DNA of 58,327 bases from contig CAYTIE010000005.1 in the NCBI GenBank assembly GCA_964437815.1, forward strand, positions 1-58,327, in the 5' to 3' direction. The notes beneath the pieces were generated by a model. The model was not told the DNA's origin. It searched no databases and saw only the letters and a program-made list of their open reading frames with translations. Every line of letters begins with the position of its first letter. The first letter of the stretch is position 1. Shown piece by piece: positions 28,372 to 38,269 of the stretch. The position numbers were made by a program, and so were the translations under genes. This stretch comes from Marisimplicoccus sp964437815. Lineage in GTDB: Bacteria > Bacteroidota > Bacteroidia > Flavobacteriales > Flavobacteriaceae.

Positions 28372-30018
28372 TTAATTAATATTATTTTTTTTATAGACTG
28401 TATTTATCGGGGTATTGCCCACAAAAATAGTTTTATACAAATAATATTCCTCTAAGAAATTTTCATCAAATTTATTATATTTTTTTTCAAGATAATAATT
28501 TGTAATTATGTAGTCTGGTTCTCTATTTTCAAATTTAAAAATAAATTTTTGCCTATCTTTATTTTTTAAAGAAAATAATGGATAAAATAATTTGTTTTCA
28601 CTAATATTTTTTATATATATTTCATTTCTTTTATCGTTCTTTAAAATAAAACTTAAATTTTCTTTATAACTTAAACCCCAATAATCAATATCAAATTTTT
28701 TGTGAATATTTTTTCCTGCAAATTTATTAAAATATGCATACTGATGGGGGTGGTTAACAACTATCCAATTTAGATAATATAAAATGATAAAAAAAGCTAA
28801 TAAGTTAAATATTTTTAGATAAAATTTTCTTCTAATTATAAATCCGTTAATTTTTTTATAACCTAATAAACAATATATTATAAAGTAAGGGTAAATGAAG
28901 TAAAGGTGTCTCCATCCATTAAATGAGGTTGAACTAAAAATCATACTAAAAATTAAAGGAATTAAAAGGATAGATGCAAATATAATATCGAAATAAAATT
29001 TTTTTAATATTAAATTTTTTTTAAAATTATTAAAGAATTCTATAATAAAAAAAATAAATCCAACTAAGAACAAAAATATATAAAAAATTGGCGTAGTTAT
29101 TAAAATCCATAGTAAAGAATAGTACCAAGGCATATCTTTTGCATGATTTATTTCTCCAAGAAATAAAGAAGGTAGTATCCACTGGTTTCCAAATTCACCC
29201 AAATACACTAAAACATCAATGAATTTGCTAATGGGATTTTCCCAAAGATATGGCCAAAATAATATATTAAAAAAAATTGTGAAAAAAATTGAAATTAATA
29301 CAAGTTTGATTTTATTTTTTACATCATCTTTTGATATTAAAATATAAAATATTAATAGAAAATATATTATTCCTGGAGAAATTAGTCCATGAACACGAAC
29401 ACCTGCGATAGCAAATACATTTGATAATGCAAATAAAATTGCATTTTTTAAATTATTCTTATTAAAAAACTTAACTCCAAAGTATACAGAAAAAAGTAAA
29501 AAAGACAAAAAAACTATATCTTTATTATTATAGAAGCTGTTAGCAAATATTCTTGGACTTAAAGTTATTAGAACCACTCCAAGGAGAGATAATTCCCAGG
29601 AACCAAACCTTTTATAACATAATTTATAAAAACAAATTAAGCTTAAAAAGAAAATAAAAAAATTTAAATAATGTCTTAATAAAAATTGATTGTATTTATC
29701 TTTAACATCAAAAACTATTTCAATTATTCCCGCAGTAGTATTAAATAATGATCCATATGTTTTTGTAGAATAGTCTTTGTCATGAAGATTGGGGATATTT
29801 TTATCTTTTTTAAATTTATTTGTAATTTCTGGAGAAATTTGAAGACCAATATAGTTTAAATTAACAAAACCATCTATTCTTTGTGCATACTCATCTGAGG
29901 ATACCCCATAATCTTTGACAGATGTAATCCCAAATATAAAAATTGCAGAAAAAACCAGTATAATTAATTTTTTACTATTAAAATATTTGGTTATTTTTTC
30001 ATTCAAATCTAGTGTCAT
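28372..30018 (-). CDS. GT-C-like membrane glycosyltransferase
   Basis: A 548-residue polytopic protein. After the first helix the loop carries YGVSSDEYAQR, with the Asp-Glu pair expected for the catalytic site of PMT/ArnT-type GT-C enzymes. About ten further helices follow, and the C-terminal ~100 residues are soluble and probably periplasmic. It would transfer a sugar from a polyprenyl-phosphate carrier. The DPM1-like GT2 at 26880-27581 is a possible partner. It sits 109 nt after the B12-type radical SAM gene. Confidence 0.65.
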   Translation of the reverse strand: MTLDLNEKITKYFNSKKLIILVFSAIFIFGITSVKDYGVSSDEYAQRIDGFVNLNYIGLQISPEITNKFKKDKNIPNLHDKDYSTKTYGSLFNTTAGIIEIVFDVKDKYNQFLLRHYLNFFIFFLSLICFYKLCYKRFGSWELSLLGVVLITLSPRIFANSFYNNKDIVFLSFLLFSVYFGVKFFNKNNLKNAILFALSNVFAIAGVRVHGLISPGIIYFLLIFYILISKDDVKNKIKLVLISIFFTIFFNILFWPYLWENPISKFIDVLVYLGEFGNQWILPSLFLGEINHAKDMPWYYSLLWILITTPIFYIFLFLVGFIFFIIEFFNNFKKNLILKKFYFDIIFASILLIPLIFSMIFSSTSFNGWRHLYFIYPYFIIYCLLGYKKINGFIIRRKFYLKIFNLLAFFIILYYLNWIVVNHPHQYAYFNKFAGKNIHKKFDIDYWGLSYKENLSFILKNDKRNEIYIKNISENKLFYPLFSLKNKDRQKFIFKFENREPDYIITNYYLEKKYNKFDENFLEEYYLYKTIFVGNTPINTVYKKNNIN

Positions 30019-30127
30019 AAAGTCTTAAAATAATACTTAACTCAGAAAGATTATTATTCAAAGCATTAGTTGTGTAGGGGAGATAAATATTTAGATAATT
30101 TGCAGATTATTTTTGAATTTAGAACGA

Positions 30128-31738
30128 CTAAGATTTAAAAATTAAAGTTTTAAAATAATTAAAATATATAGGTATTTCTTTTAAAAGAGTTTTGATTTTA
30201 ATTGGTTGAGATTTAATCTTATGACTATAGCCTAAATGCACATAAAACAAAAAGTGAAATATTCTTGTAAAAGGTAATTTACACAAAAAAGGAATTATTG
30301 GTCTTAAAAAAGGAAAGTCAACACAAATACCAGCCAATTTTTGCAAATTTTCAACTCTTCTTTTTTCATATTCACTTTTAAATTTTAACATTGATTGATT
30401 TTTATTTGAGTCTAGATACAAAGTATCTTTATCTTCCTCAAAAAAACCTCGCGCGATTGCCATTTTTGCTATTGCAGTGCCAGGAAAAGGATAAAGTAAA
30501 CCGAAAGATGCAAAATTAGGTTTAAGTATAAGATTTAGATCTAAAGTTTTTAAATCTACGTCAAAAGCATTTTCTTTTGGCAGTCCCATTATATTAAAAC
30601 TATTTACTTTTACTCCGTGCTTAACAAACAAGTTATTAACTCTAATAATTGTCTCATTTGTTGTATTTCTTAAAAATATTTCATTAGCCGCCTCTTCATC
30701 CCCACATTCTACCCCCATCCAAACATGAGTCATGCCTGCCTCTCTTAAAGATACTATATCTTCTTCTTTAACTGAACTTGCTCTTACATTGCTGCTAAAA
30801 GGAATATTAATTCTTTCTTTATATAATTTTGAAAATTCCTTAATCCATCCATTTGGTTTTAGCATAAATACATCGTCATTCATATTTACCATATTCAAGG
30901 GATAATTTTTGAGGACTCCTTCTATTTCCCTAATTACTTTTTCAGGAGATCTAGCACGAATAATTTGTCCTAGTCCTTTATAATTTTCATTATATTGTTT
31001 ATTAAAACAATAACTACATTTGTAAGGACATCCTCTTCCAGCAATAAAAGACTTTAAGCCAACTTCAGCAAGACTTGGATCTGCTTCATAAAGTAACTCT
31101 CGATCAGGATACGGAAGATCGTCAAGTACATCTACAAGTTTTGCAAGTCCATTTTTGAAAATCTCACCTTTATATTTTACATGAAAACTTTTTGTTAACC
31201 AATATTCTTCATTATTTGCTACTTTATTTACAAATTCTTCAAAAGCTGTATCGCCTTCTCCAGTGCATATTGCGTCAATCCCATTTTCCTCTATTACAGT
31301 TTTATTGAACGTTGGATGTGGGCCTCCCATAACAGAAATAAAATTCATTTTTTCTTTAAGAATTTTATTAAATTCTATAACATCATAGTGTTCTCCGGTC
31401 ATAACACTATAACCAACTATATCAGGCTGAAATGAAAGTGCTTTTATAAGAGCTTCATGATATTTGGAATTTTTTATATCTTTATTTTTATTTAGTCCGC
31501 TATCTAGATTTGTACTTTTCCATACTGCTTCTGCATCATCACTTACATAGGCATCTGAATGGAGAGGAAATTTAGCTTCTGATTTTTTTTTCTTATTTTC
31601 TTTTTCTTCTTTGGTGAAGGGTCTTCTTAAAACTGCAGCTTTTACTTCATGTCCAGCTTCTTTAAGTCTACTACCAAGAACCATTATTGCGGTTCTTTCA
31701 TAGCCTATCATCTCTTTACAAATAAGAAGTACTTTCAT
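30128..31738 (-). CDS. Radical SAM protein with N-terminal B12-binding-type domain
   Basis: A 536-residue class B-like radical SAM protein. The N-terminal domain (to about residue 200) has the cobalamin-domain pattern DIVGYSVMTGEHY, then MGGPHPTF at 137-144 and ICTGEGDTAF. The usual base-off DxHxxG motif is not apparent. The cluster Cys are C237, C241 and C244 (CPYKCSYC). Relatives include BchE-like and many uncharacterised methylases. A lone start 116 nt from the divergent asnB gene suggests its own promoter. The reaction is unknown. A cobalamin requirement is possible but not shown. Confidence 0.82.
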   Translation of the reverse strand: MKVLLICKEMIGYERTAIMVLGSRLKEAGHEVKAAVLRRPFTKEEKENKKKKSEAKFPLHSDAYVSDDAEAVWKSTNLDSGLNKNKDIKNSKYHEALIKALSFQPDIVGYSVMTGEHYDVIEFNKILKEKMNFISVMGGPHPTFNKTVIEENGIDAICTGEGDTAFEEFVNKVANNEEYWLTKSFHVKYKGEIFKNGLAKLVDVLDDLPYPDRELLYEADPSLAEVGLKSFIAGRGCPYKCSYCFNKQYNENYKGLGQIIRARSPEKVIREIEGVLKNYPLNMVNMNDDVFMLKPNGWIKEFSKLYKERINIPFSSNVRASSVKEEDIVSLREAGMTHVWMGVECGDEEAANEIFLRNTTNETIIRVNNLFVKHGVKVNSFNIMGLPKENAFDVDLKTLDLNLILKPNFASFGLLYPFPGTAIAKMAIARGFFEEDKDTLYLDSNKNQSMLKFKSEYEKRRVENLQKLAGICVDFPFLRPIIPFLCKLPFTRIFHFLFYVHLGYSHKIKSQPIKIKTLLKEIPIYFNYFKTLIFKS

Positions 31739-31853
31739 AATTTTTATTTAACAAATATATCTATATTGTAAATACTAATTAAAATTCATTCATTTGTAAA
31801 TTATTAATAGATTAATTAGATAATAGACCTTATATATTTAAAATAACTTAATT

Positions 31854-33677
31854 ATGTGTGCAATTTTTGGATATTCAGGTTTTAAAGATACAGAATTAAT
31901 AAAAAAAATGGCTCAGGATCAAAAGTTTAGAGGTCCTGATGAATTTGACTATTATTCAAATGAAAAAGTTACGATTGGAAATAATAGACTTTCAATAATT
32001 GATGTAAAAAAAGGTAATCAACCAATTTTTTCAGAAAGCAACAGGTTTGTCATTGTATATAATGGGATGATTTATAATTTTAAGCAAATAAGAAACTATT
32101 TGATAGAAAAAAAAATAACTTTTAAATCTGAGTCAGATACTGAAGTTTTATTGAATGCTTATATGTATTGGGGAGATGAATGTTTTAATTACTTTGACGG
32201 TATGTGGGCAGTTTGTATATTTGATATAGAAAAAGATATAATTATATTAAGCCGAGATTATCTTGGACAAAAACCTCTTTATTATTTTCATTCAAATGAA
32301 AAATTTTGCTTCTCTAGTAAATCTGATTCAATTTTTTTATCTAATGCTTTAGAAAAAAAGGTTAATAAAGAAGCTTTAGGACAATATTTATTATATTCTC
32401 ATATACCTGCTCCACTTTCAATTTATGAGAATATTCAGCAAGTAAAGCCTGGAGAGATTATAAAATATGATATATCAGAAAAAAAAATAATTAAAAAAAC
32501 TTTTTGGGATTTAACAAATGGTCCTGATTATAATAAATTTTTTAAAGAAAAAGAAGATTTTCAATTTATTTTTGAAAAAAAAATTAAAGAATTTAAAACG
32601 TCGGATGTTGGTTTTGGAGTTTTATTAAGTGGAGGTATAGACTCTTATTTAATATCAAAATTTGTTTCAAAATTTTCCGAAAAAAGAATTTCTACCTATA
32701 CTTTAGGTTTTGATGAAAAAACTTTCGATGAAAGTAAATATATTAAAAATTTTAAAGATTGGGATACAAATATTTTCAATTTAACTGATGAAGAATATTA
32801 TGATAATTTTTTAGAAATTATAAAAAAGATTGATGAACCAATAGGTGACTGTTCAATTTTACCAACCTATTCTCTGCTAAAAGAGATAAATAACAAAAAG
32901 AAAACGAAAGTTATTATTGGGGGAGATGGTGGGGATGAAAATTTCTTTGGTTATATTATATTTGATGCCTACAAAGTTGCACTAGTGTTAAAAAAAATTT
33001 TACCAAAATTTTTTGTTAATCTTATAAATAAATTATTAAATTTTTTACCATCCTCGAAAAAGTATATGAGTACATCATTTAAAGTAAAAAAATTTTTTGA
33101 ATATTTAAATTTTAGTGAAAATAAGTTATGTCAATTGTGGATGAGCAGTTTATCACCAAGTGAAATAAAAACACTCTTTAATAATGAAATAGATTTTGAA
33201 ATATTAATAAAAGAAAGTGATGAATTATTTAAAAAATATAAAGATAAAATGAAAAGTTCACAATTTTACTTTTTTAGATTTTATCTTTCTTCTGTGTTAA
33301 ATAAAGTTGATAAAGCCAGCATGTTCAATTCTATGGAATATAGATCTCCTTTTTTATCAAAATCTATAATTAATTTTGCACTTGATTTAAAAGGAAATTA
33401 TTCTTTTTTGAGAAAAAAAATTTTTTTAAAAAAACACTTTAATAAGATTTTACCAAAAGCTTTAAAATATAGGCCAAAACATGGTTTTGCATTTCCAAAA
33501 TCAAAAATTATCTTTAATGAAAAAATTTTAAGCAAAATAGATGAAAATCTCTTATTAAATAAAGAATTTTTTTATGAAAGACTTGAAAATTATAAAAATA
33601 ATAAAAAGGATTATGGTCAATATCTATGGAATGAAATAACTCTAAATTTTATGTTACAAAATAAATTTAATGTATAA
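31854..33677 (+). CDS. asnB: Asparagine synthase (glutamine-hydrolysing) type amidotransferase
   Basis: A 607-residue AsnB-type enzyme. The glutaminase domain begins with Cys2 (MCAIFGYSG), which is the nucleophile once Met is removed. NNRLSIID and YNGMIYNF follow, and the ATP-pyrophosphatase loop LSGGIDS is at 258-264. Length is normal. In polysaccharide loci such enzymes often amidate a carboxyl group of a uronic acid rather than make free asparagine. The UDP-HexNAc dehydrogenase at 47196-48470 could supply such an acid. It starts a plus operon with a hydrolase and a GT4. Confidence 0.9.
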   Translation: MCAIFGYSGFKDTELIKKMAQDQKFRGPDEFDYYSNEKVTIGNNRLSIIDVKKGNQPIFSESNRFVIVYNGMIYNFKQIRNYLIEKKITFKSESDTEVLLNAYMYWGDECFNYFDGMWAVCIFDIEKDIIILSRDYLGQKPLYYFHSNEKFCFSSKSDSIFLSNALEKKVNKEALGQYLLYSHIPAPLSIYENIQQVKPGEIIKYDISEKKIIKKTFWDLTNGPDYNKFFKEKEDFQFIFEKKIKEFKTSDVGFGVLLSGGIDSYLISKFVSKFSEKRISTYTLGFDEKTFDESKYIKNFKDWDTNIFNLTDEEYYDNFLEIIKKIDEPIGDCSILPTYSLLKEINNKKKTKVIIGGDGGDENFFGYIIFDAYKVALVLKKILPKFFVNLINKLLNFLPSSKKYMSTSFKVKKFFEYLNFSENKLCQLWMSSLSPSEIKTLFNNEIDFEILIKESDELFKKYKDKMKSSQFYFFRFYLSSVLNKVDKASMFNSMEYRSPFLSKSIINFALDLKGNYSFLRKKIFLKKHFNKILPKALKYRPKHGFAFPKSKIIFNEKILSKIDENLLLNKEFFYERLENYKNNKKDYGQYLWNEITLNFMLQNKFNV

Positions 33678-33705
33678 AAATTTCTATCTAAATTGTGGTT
33701 AACTT

Positions 33706-34914
33706 GTGAAAAAAAAAACAAAATTAATATCTCTATTTTTTATAATTTTTTTAGTTTTAATTTATTATTCTGTGAATAGAAGTATTGGTGAAACTGATAG
33801 TTTTTTACAAAAAATTAAACTATCTATACCCCAAAATATTAAAAATAAATTAAAAGAGACATTATTTGTATTTAAAAATCAAGAAAATTTAAAAAATGAA
33901 CTTTCCAATGCTTCATTAAAAAAAACAATTCAAGTAGAAAAAGTATTTAACAAACCTATTATTTATAAACATCTATATAAATATTTTGAGCCAAAAGATA
34001 TTTCAGAATTAACAGATATAAGAAACATTATTTTAGAAAATTATATCCTTGATGAAGATCAAGTATCATTTATGAAAATTAATGATTTAAATGATAAATT
34101 TGATAGTTTTAAATCAAAACCAAAAAATAGATTTGAAATATATAATGTTGATTATTACAATATAAATCATTTTGCTATTTTGGAAAAAGCAGAAAACAAA
34201 AAAAAATTACTTATTTATAATCAGGGGCATGGTGGCAATCCCTATAATTATCAATATTTTTTAGAAATAAAAAAAAAATTTATTAGTGAAGGATACGATG
34301 TTTTATCATTAAGTATGACTGGCCTTGGTTATAATAATAACCCAAAAATTAATTTTCCAGGATACCAAAAAAATTTAAATCCAAAATTACATGACACATA
34401 TTCTTCATACTATGATAGCAAATTTTCTAATAAAAAACCCTTAAGCTTAATGTTAAGTGGAAATTATTATTTAATTAAAAATATAATTAAAAAAAATAAT
34501 TATGAAGAAATTGCCATGATAGGTATCAGTGGTGGAGGTTGGTATACAACGATATTATCATCTATTATGACAAAAATAAATGTTTCTTATAGTTTTGCAG
34601 GAACAATGCCTTTGTTATTTGGGTTGTTTGATTCCAATATTAAGGACTGGGAGCAAGTTGATAGCTCACTATTTAATATAGTTGATTATAATTCTTTATA
34701 TATTTTATCAACTTTAGATGGTGATGGTAATTCAAATCGAAAACATTATCAGGTATACAATGATCAAGACCCTTGTTGTTTTAAAAATCCTGCAGCTAAA
34801 ACATTAAAGAAAATTTATAATAGTAGAGTTAAAAATTTCGAAATCATTATAGTTAAGAACGACAACCATTCTATTGATACAAATTTTTTATTTAAAAACT
34901 TTTTTAATGACTAA
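33706..34914 (+). CDS. Alpha/beta hydrolase-like, exported or membrane-anchored
   Basis: A 402-residue protein starting at GTG 33706, with one N-terminal membrane segment or signal anchor (residues 6-22). The core has LIYNQGHGGNP as an oxyanion loop, the nucleophile elbow GISGGG with Ser, and a late NDNHSID with a candidate catalytic His. The fold is an alpha/beta hydrolase, probably facing the periplasm. It may trim acyl groups from the glycan. It lies 28 nt after asnB and 20 nt before the GT4 gene. Confidence 0.6.
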   Translation: MKKKTKLISLFFIIFLVLIYYSVNRSIGETDSFLQKIKLSIPQNIKNKLKETLFVFKNQENLKNELSNASLKKTIQVEKVFNKPIIYKHLYKYFEPKDISELTDIRNIILENYILDEDQVSFMKINDLNDKFDSFKSKPKNRFEIYNVDYYNINHFAILEKAENKKKLLIYNQGHGGNPYNYQYFLEIKKKFISEGYDVLSLSMTGLGYNNNPKINFPGYQKNLNPKLHDTYSSYYDSKFSNKKPLSLMLSGNYYLIKNIIKKNNYEEIAMIGISGGGWYTTILSSIMTKINVSYSFAGTMPLLFGLFDSNIKDWEQVDSSLFNIVDYNSLYILSTLDGDGNSNRKHYQVYNDQDPCCFKNPAAKTLKKIYNSRVKNFEIIIVKNDNHSIDTNFLFKNFFND

Positions 34915-34934
34915 AATATTTTAATTAAAATTTT

Positions 34935-36104
34935 ATGAATATTGCATTGTTACCAGGTGTATTTTTTCCTCAGCCAGGCGGAGCCCAGGTTCAAACTCAT
35001 AACTTAGCAAACAAACTAGTAAAAAAGGGTCATAAAGTTGATGTTATTCTATTGAATAAAACAAATATAAAAAATAACTCTTATAAAATAATAGTATTAA
35101 ATAAAATTATTTTAAGTTTTTTTTTTTATTTGAATTCTATTTTTAAAATAAATTTATCTTTTTTTTTCAAAATTTATATAAAATCAATTATAAAAAAAAA
35201 TAAATATGATGTGTTTCATTTTCAACTTTTAAATATGAAAATGATATTTTTAATAAAAACACTCAAAAGTTTAAATCAAAAAATTATTGTTACATTTCAA
35301 GGTATTGATATTCAAATAGATAAAGAAATAAACTATGGATACAGACTAAATAAAACATACAACCAATATTTGATGGATATTTTAAGCAAAATTGATCTAT
35401 TTCTTTCAATTTCCGAAAATATAAAAAAAGATCTTTTAAATTTGGGAATAAAAAAAGATAAGATTAAAATTATTCCAAATTCAGTAGAATTAGAAAAGAT
35501 AAAAAATTATAATAATGAGACTGATAATATTAAAGAAAATATAAATCTTATAACAGTTGCAAGATTTGCAAAAAATAAAAAAGGTTTAGACTTAATTCCT
35601 AAAATAGCTCAAATTCTTAATAATCAAAATATTAAATATACATGGTATTTAGTAGGTCACAATTCGTCAAAAATTAAGAATTCTAGTTTAATGGAAAAAT
35701 TTGAAATGAACTTTATTTATTACGAAAATATCGAAAATATTAATGAAGAATATTTTCCTCACTCTGAACTAATTAAAATTTTTAAAAAATGTCACTTATA
35801 CATAAACCTTTCCAGAATAGAGTCTTTTGGAATTACAATAATTGAAGGTCTTGCTAGCAATTTACCAGTCATTACTTTTGATACAAAAGGTGGAAATGAG
35901 TTAGTGATAAATAATTTTAATGGAATAATTGTTAAAGATTTATTGCCAGAGGAAATGGCAAAAACGATAATAGAATATCATAAAAATAATAAACTATACG
36001 AATTACAAAGAAAGAATACTATAACATCTATTAAAAAGTATGATTTAAATGTTGTAACTGAAAATACTATTAAAGCATATCAAGAATTGATTGTAAATAA
36101 TTGA
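34935..36104 (+). CDS. Glycosyltransferase family 4 (GT-B)
   Basis: A 389-residue GT-B enzyme. It starts LLPGVFFPQPGGAQVQ, with the family's N-terminal glycine loop. The C-terminal domain has LITVARFAKNKKG and, as donor site, INLSRIESFGITIIEG with the paired Glu. It is the last gene of the asnB operon. A hairpin with a 10-bp stem lies immediately after its stop codon. Donor sugar unknown. Confidence 0.88.
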   Translation: MNIALLPGVFFPQPGGAQVQTHNLANKLVKKGHKVDVILLNKTNIKNNSYKIIVLNKIILSFFFYLNSIFKINLSFFFKIYIKSIIKKNKYDVFHFQLLNMKMIFLIKTLKSLNQKIIVTFQGIDIQIDKEINYGYRLNKTYNQYLMDILSKIDLFLSISENIKKDLLNLGIKKDKIKIIPNSVELEKIKNYNNETDNIKENINLITVARFAKNKKGLDLIPKIAQILNNQNIKYTWYLVGHNSSKIKNSSLMEKFEMNFIYYENIENINEEYFPHSELIKIFKKCHLYINLSRIESFGITIIEGLASNLPVITFDTKGGNELVINNFNGIIVKDLLPEEMAKTIIEYHKNNKLYELQRKNTITSIKKYDLNVVTENTIKAYQELIVNN

Positions 36105-36150
36105 TAAATTGTTTTTAATTTTGTTTTTTATTCTACTCATAAACAATTTA
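36105..36150 (+). terminator. Possible terminator hairpin after GT4 gene
   Basis: The arms 36105-36114 and 36141-36150 are perfect 10-nt inverted copies, separated by a 26-nt T-rich loop. They follow the GT4 stop directly. The stem is entirely AT-rich with one G-C pair and the loop is long, so it is a weak candidate for ending transcription before the riboswitch leader. Confidence 0.35.
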
Positions 36151-36239
36151 TTAAAATAAAAATCAATATAGGATAAATTTTTTGATTTATTTTGTTGATT
36201 TTTTAAAGTTTTTTTTTATAAGATTAATTACGTTGAAAT

Positions 36240-36345
36240 ATAGGTGGGGAACTATGTGAAATTCATAGACTGTTCCTGCAACGGTAACCGAATTGAGTCC
36301 GAGCGCCACCCGACGTAGTCCGCTGTTGAATGAAGGCCAGGAAAA
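36240..36345 (+). promoter_or_regulatory. Cobalamin riboswitch upstream of btuB-like gene
   Basis: The leader carries the conserved blocks of the B12 aptamer in order: GGGGAACTATGTGAAATTC near 36246, then CTGTTCCTGCAACGGTAA (36271-36288), then GAGTCCGAGCGCCACC (36295-36310), and GAAGGCCAGGAA (36332-36343). These match the cobalamin aptamer consensus. It lies 55-60 nt before the ATG of the receptor gene, which fits translational or terminator control of that gene. An extra stem may form between 36246-36253 and 36350-36357. A second reading frame opens inside it but is not a gene. Confidence 0.85.
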
Positions 36346-36400
36346 GTCTAGTTCCTCAAAGAAAAATTTACAGTGGCATTGTATTTGGGAAGTATTTTGT

Positions 36401-38257
36401 ATGCTGTATTTAAAGATATTTATATTTATTTTTTTATTTGTTTCATCGTTAAGAGCAGAAATTTTAGAAAATTGTGAGTGGAACAATAAGGATGGGGTGC
36501 CCTGCGTTACACTTTCGAAAACATCCAATACATCTACTTATTCATCAGAAGGTGTAAAAAAAATTATAATTACCAAAGTAGATATTGATAATTCTGGTGC
36601 TAAAGATTTAGCTAGTATTTTAAAATTAATTTCAGGTTTAAGTGTATATCAAGATGGTCCTACGGGACAAAAGACTTCTGTTTTTACAAGAGGGTCTGAG
36701 TCAAACCACACTTTAGTTTTATTAAATGGAATACCAATCAATGATCAGTCTGTGACTGACGGATTGCATGATTTTGGACAAGATTTTTTACAAACGATTC
36801 AACAGATAGAAATATATAAAGGCGCAAGTGGCGCACATTTTGGTCCAAGTGCAATTGGTGGTGCAGTAAATTTAATAACAGATATAGATTATATAAATAG
36901 TGGGAGTCTAAACGGTTTTAATGGAAAAAATAATTCTATAAATGGAAATTATACAAAAATAACTGATAATGGATGGCATTTAAATCTTAAAGGCTCTTCT
37001 AATCAAAGCAACACTAATAGTGCGAAAGCTGGAGGTTCAGAAAATGATGGTACAAAAAATTATCAAGCAAATATTAATATTGCAAAATGGATAAACGATA
37101 ATTTAAAATTTAAATCCACAATATATTCTAGGAAAACTAAATCAGATTACGATAGCAGTAGTACCAACGAAAGTGGTTATGTGAGTGACAATAAAATGTA
37201 TGCTATACAAAATAGTTTTGAACGTATATCACACAGCACTGAGGATAAGTTTGTGTTTCATTATCACAACTATGATCGTAATTATAAAGAAAGTGGAAAT
37301 CTCGATGAATATGAAAGTAAATCACTTGTTGCAAAAGCAGAAAGGAAAGTTAAACATTCTGATAGAATATCTTTTGGCTTCGGTAGTGAATACAAATATG
37401 ATTGGGGATCTTTCGAAAATAGAGGGTCTTATACGCAGTCAACTAAAGGTCATATAAAGGATTTAGGTTTTTTTGCAAATACAGGTTTTAAATTTAATGA
37501 AAATTCTATTTTATCTTTTTATGGAAGATTAGATGACCATAATACAACTGGTGGAAATCAAACATATAAAATAAATTTCACTAAAAAAATTAATAAATTT
37601 AAATTTGGAGCAACACATTCTACTGGATTAAGAAATCCAAGTTTGTATGAACTATATGGTTCAAATAATTATGGATACAAAGGAAATACAGGCCTGAATC
37701 CTGAAAAAAGTAAAACTAATGAAATTACAGGAGAATACATTATTTTAAAAAACCTAAAATTCAATTTGACAGCATACAAAACTACAATTTTAGACCGTAT
37801 TGAAGATAATGGTTCTTATACTGCTTCTGAAAATAAAATAATAGATCTTAATCAAGAAGGTGTTGAAACTAATTTGGTATTAAAAGGTGATGATCAAAGT
37901 TTTTCAATTTTTAGTAATTTTTCAAAAAGCAAAAAAACTGATGGCCAATCACAATTAAGAAGACCAGATTTATCGTACGGATCAATTTATAAAAAGAGTT
38001 TTTTAAATGATTTTTTTGGAGCCTTGGATTTAAATATAAATTATAAATTTACAACACAGCATGTAGATGTTAATAGTGCAGGAGGTAGAATAAAAATGAA
38101 AAGTACAGATATAGTTAATATGTCTATCTCAAAAAATTTGTCGGGTAATGTTTTTTCATTAAATTTCTCTAATCTCCTTAATGAAAGATATGAAAGACCC
38201 GCAACATATCAGCAGGATGGAAGACAAATAAGATTTGGTTTTAGAAAGATTTTTTAA
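36401..38257 (+). CDS. btuB: TonB-dependent outer-membrane receptor, BtuB-like
   Basis: A 618-residue outer-membrane transporter, close to the 614 of E. coli BtuB. I chose ATG 36401, not the upstream in-frame TTG at 36293, because it gives a clean signal peptide (cleavage near LRA/EIL at about residue 19-20) and keeps the riboswitch untranslated. A Cys pair follows (ENCEW, PCVT). The plug domain has FTRGSESNHTLVLLNGIPIND and the rest fits a 22-strand barrel, ending RFGFRKIF with C-terminal Phe. It imports vitamin B12 or a related corrinoid, as the upstream riboswitch indicates. Confidence 0.82.
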   Translation: MLYLKIFIFIFLFVSSLRAEILENCEWNNKDGVPCVTLSKTSNTSTYSSEGVKKIIITKVDIDNSGAKDLASILKLISGLSVYQDGPTGQKTSVFTRGSESNHTLVLLNGIPINDQSVTDGLHDFGQDFLQTIQQIEIYKGASGAHFGPSAIGGAVNLITDIDYINSGSLNGFNGKNNSINGNYTKITDNGWHLNLKGSSNQSNTNSAKAGGSENDGTKNYQANINIAKWINDNLKFKSTIYSRKTKSDYDSSSTNESGYVSDNKMYAIQNSFERISHSTEDKFVFHYHNYDRNYKESGNLDEYESKSLVAKAERKVKHSDRISFGFGSEYKYDWGSFENRGSYTQSTKGHIKDLGFFANTGFKFNENSILSFYGRLDDHNTTGGNQTYKINFTKKINKFKFGATHSTGLRNPSLYELYGSNNYGYKGNTGLNPEKSKTNEITGEYIILKNLKFNLTAYKTTILDRIEDNGSYTASENKIIDLNQEGVETNLVLKGDDQSFSIFSNFSKSKKTDGQSQLRRPDLSYGSIYKKSFLNDFFGALDLNINYKFTTQHVDVNSAGGRIKMKSTDIVNMSISKNLSGNVFSLNFSNLLNERYERPATYQQDGRQIRFGFRKIF

Positions 38258-38269
38258 TAATATGATAGT

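Noticed and set aside
31739..31853. Promoter boxes between the B12-type radical SAM gene and asnB
   Set aside because: Many AT-rich hexamers fit equally well, so no specific box can be supported.
36293..36400. In-frame TTG extension of the BtuB-like protein
   Set aside because: It would start inside the riboswitch and place 36 residues before the signal peptide; ATG 36401 gives a proper signal sequence.
36187..36528. 113-codon minus-strand frame across the riboswitch
   Set aside because: It is antisense to the B12 aptamer and to the start of the receptor gene, with no family motif.
37185..37457. 90-codon plus-strand frame inside the receptor gene
   Set aside because: Out-of-frame shadow with no recognisable motif.
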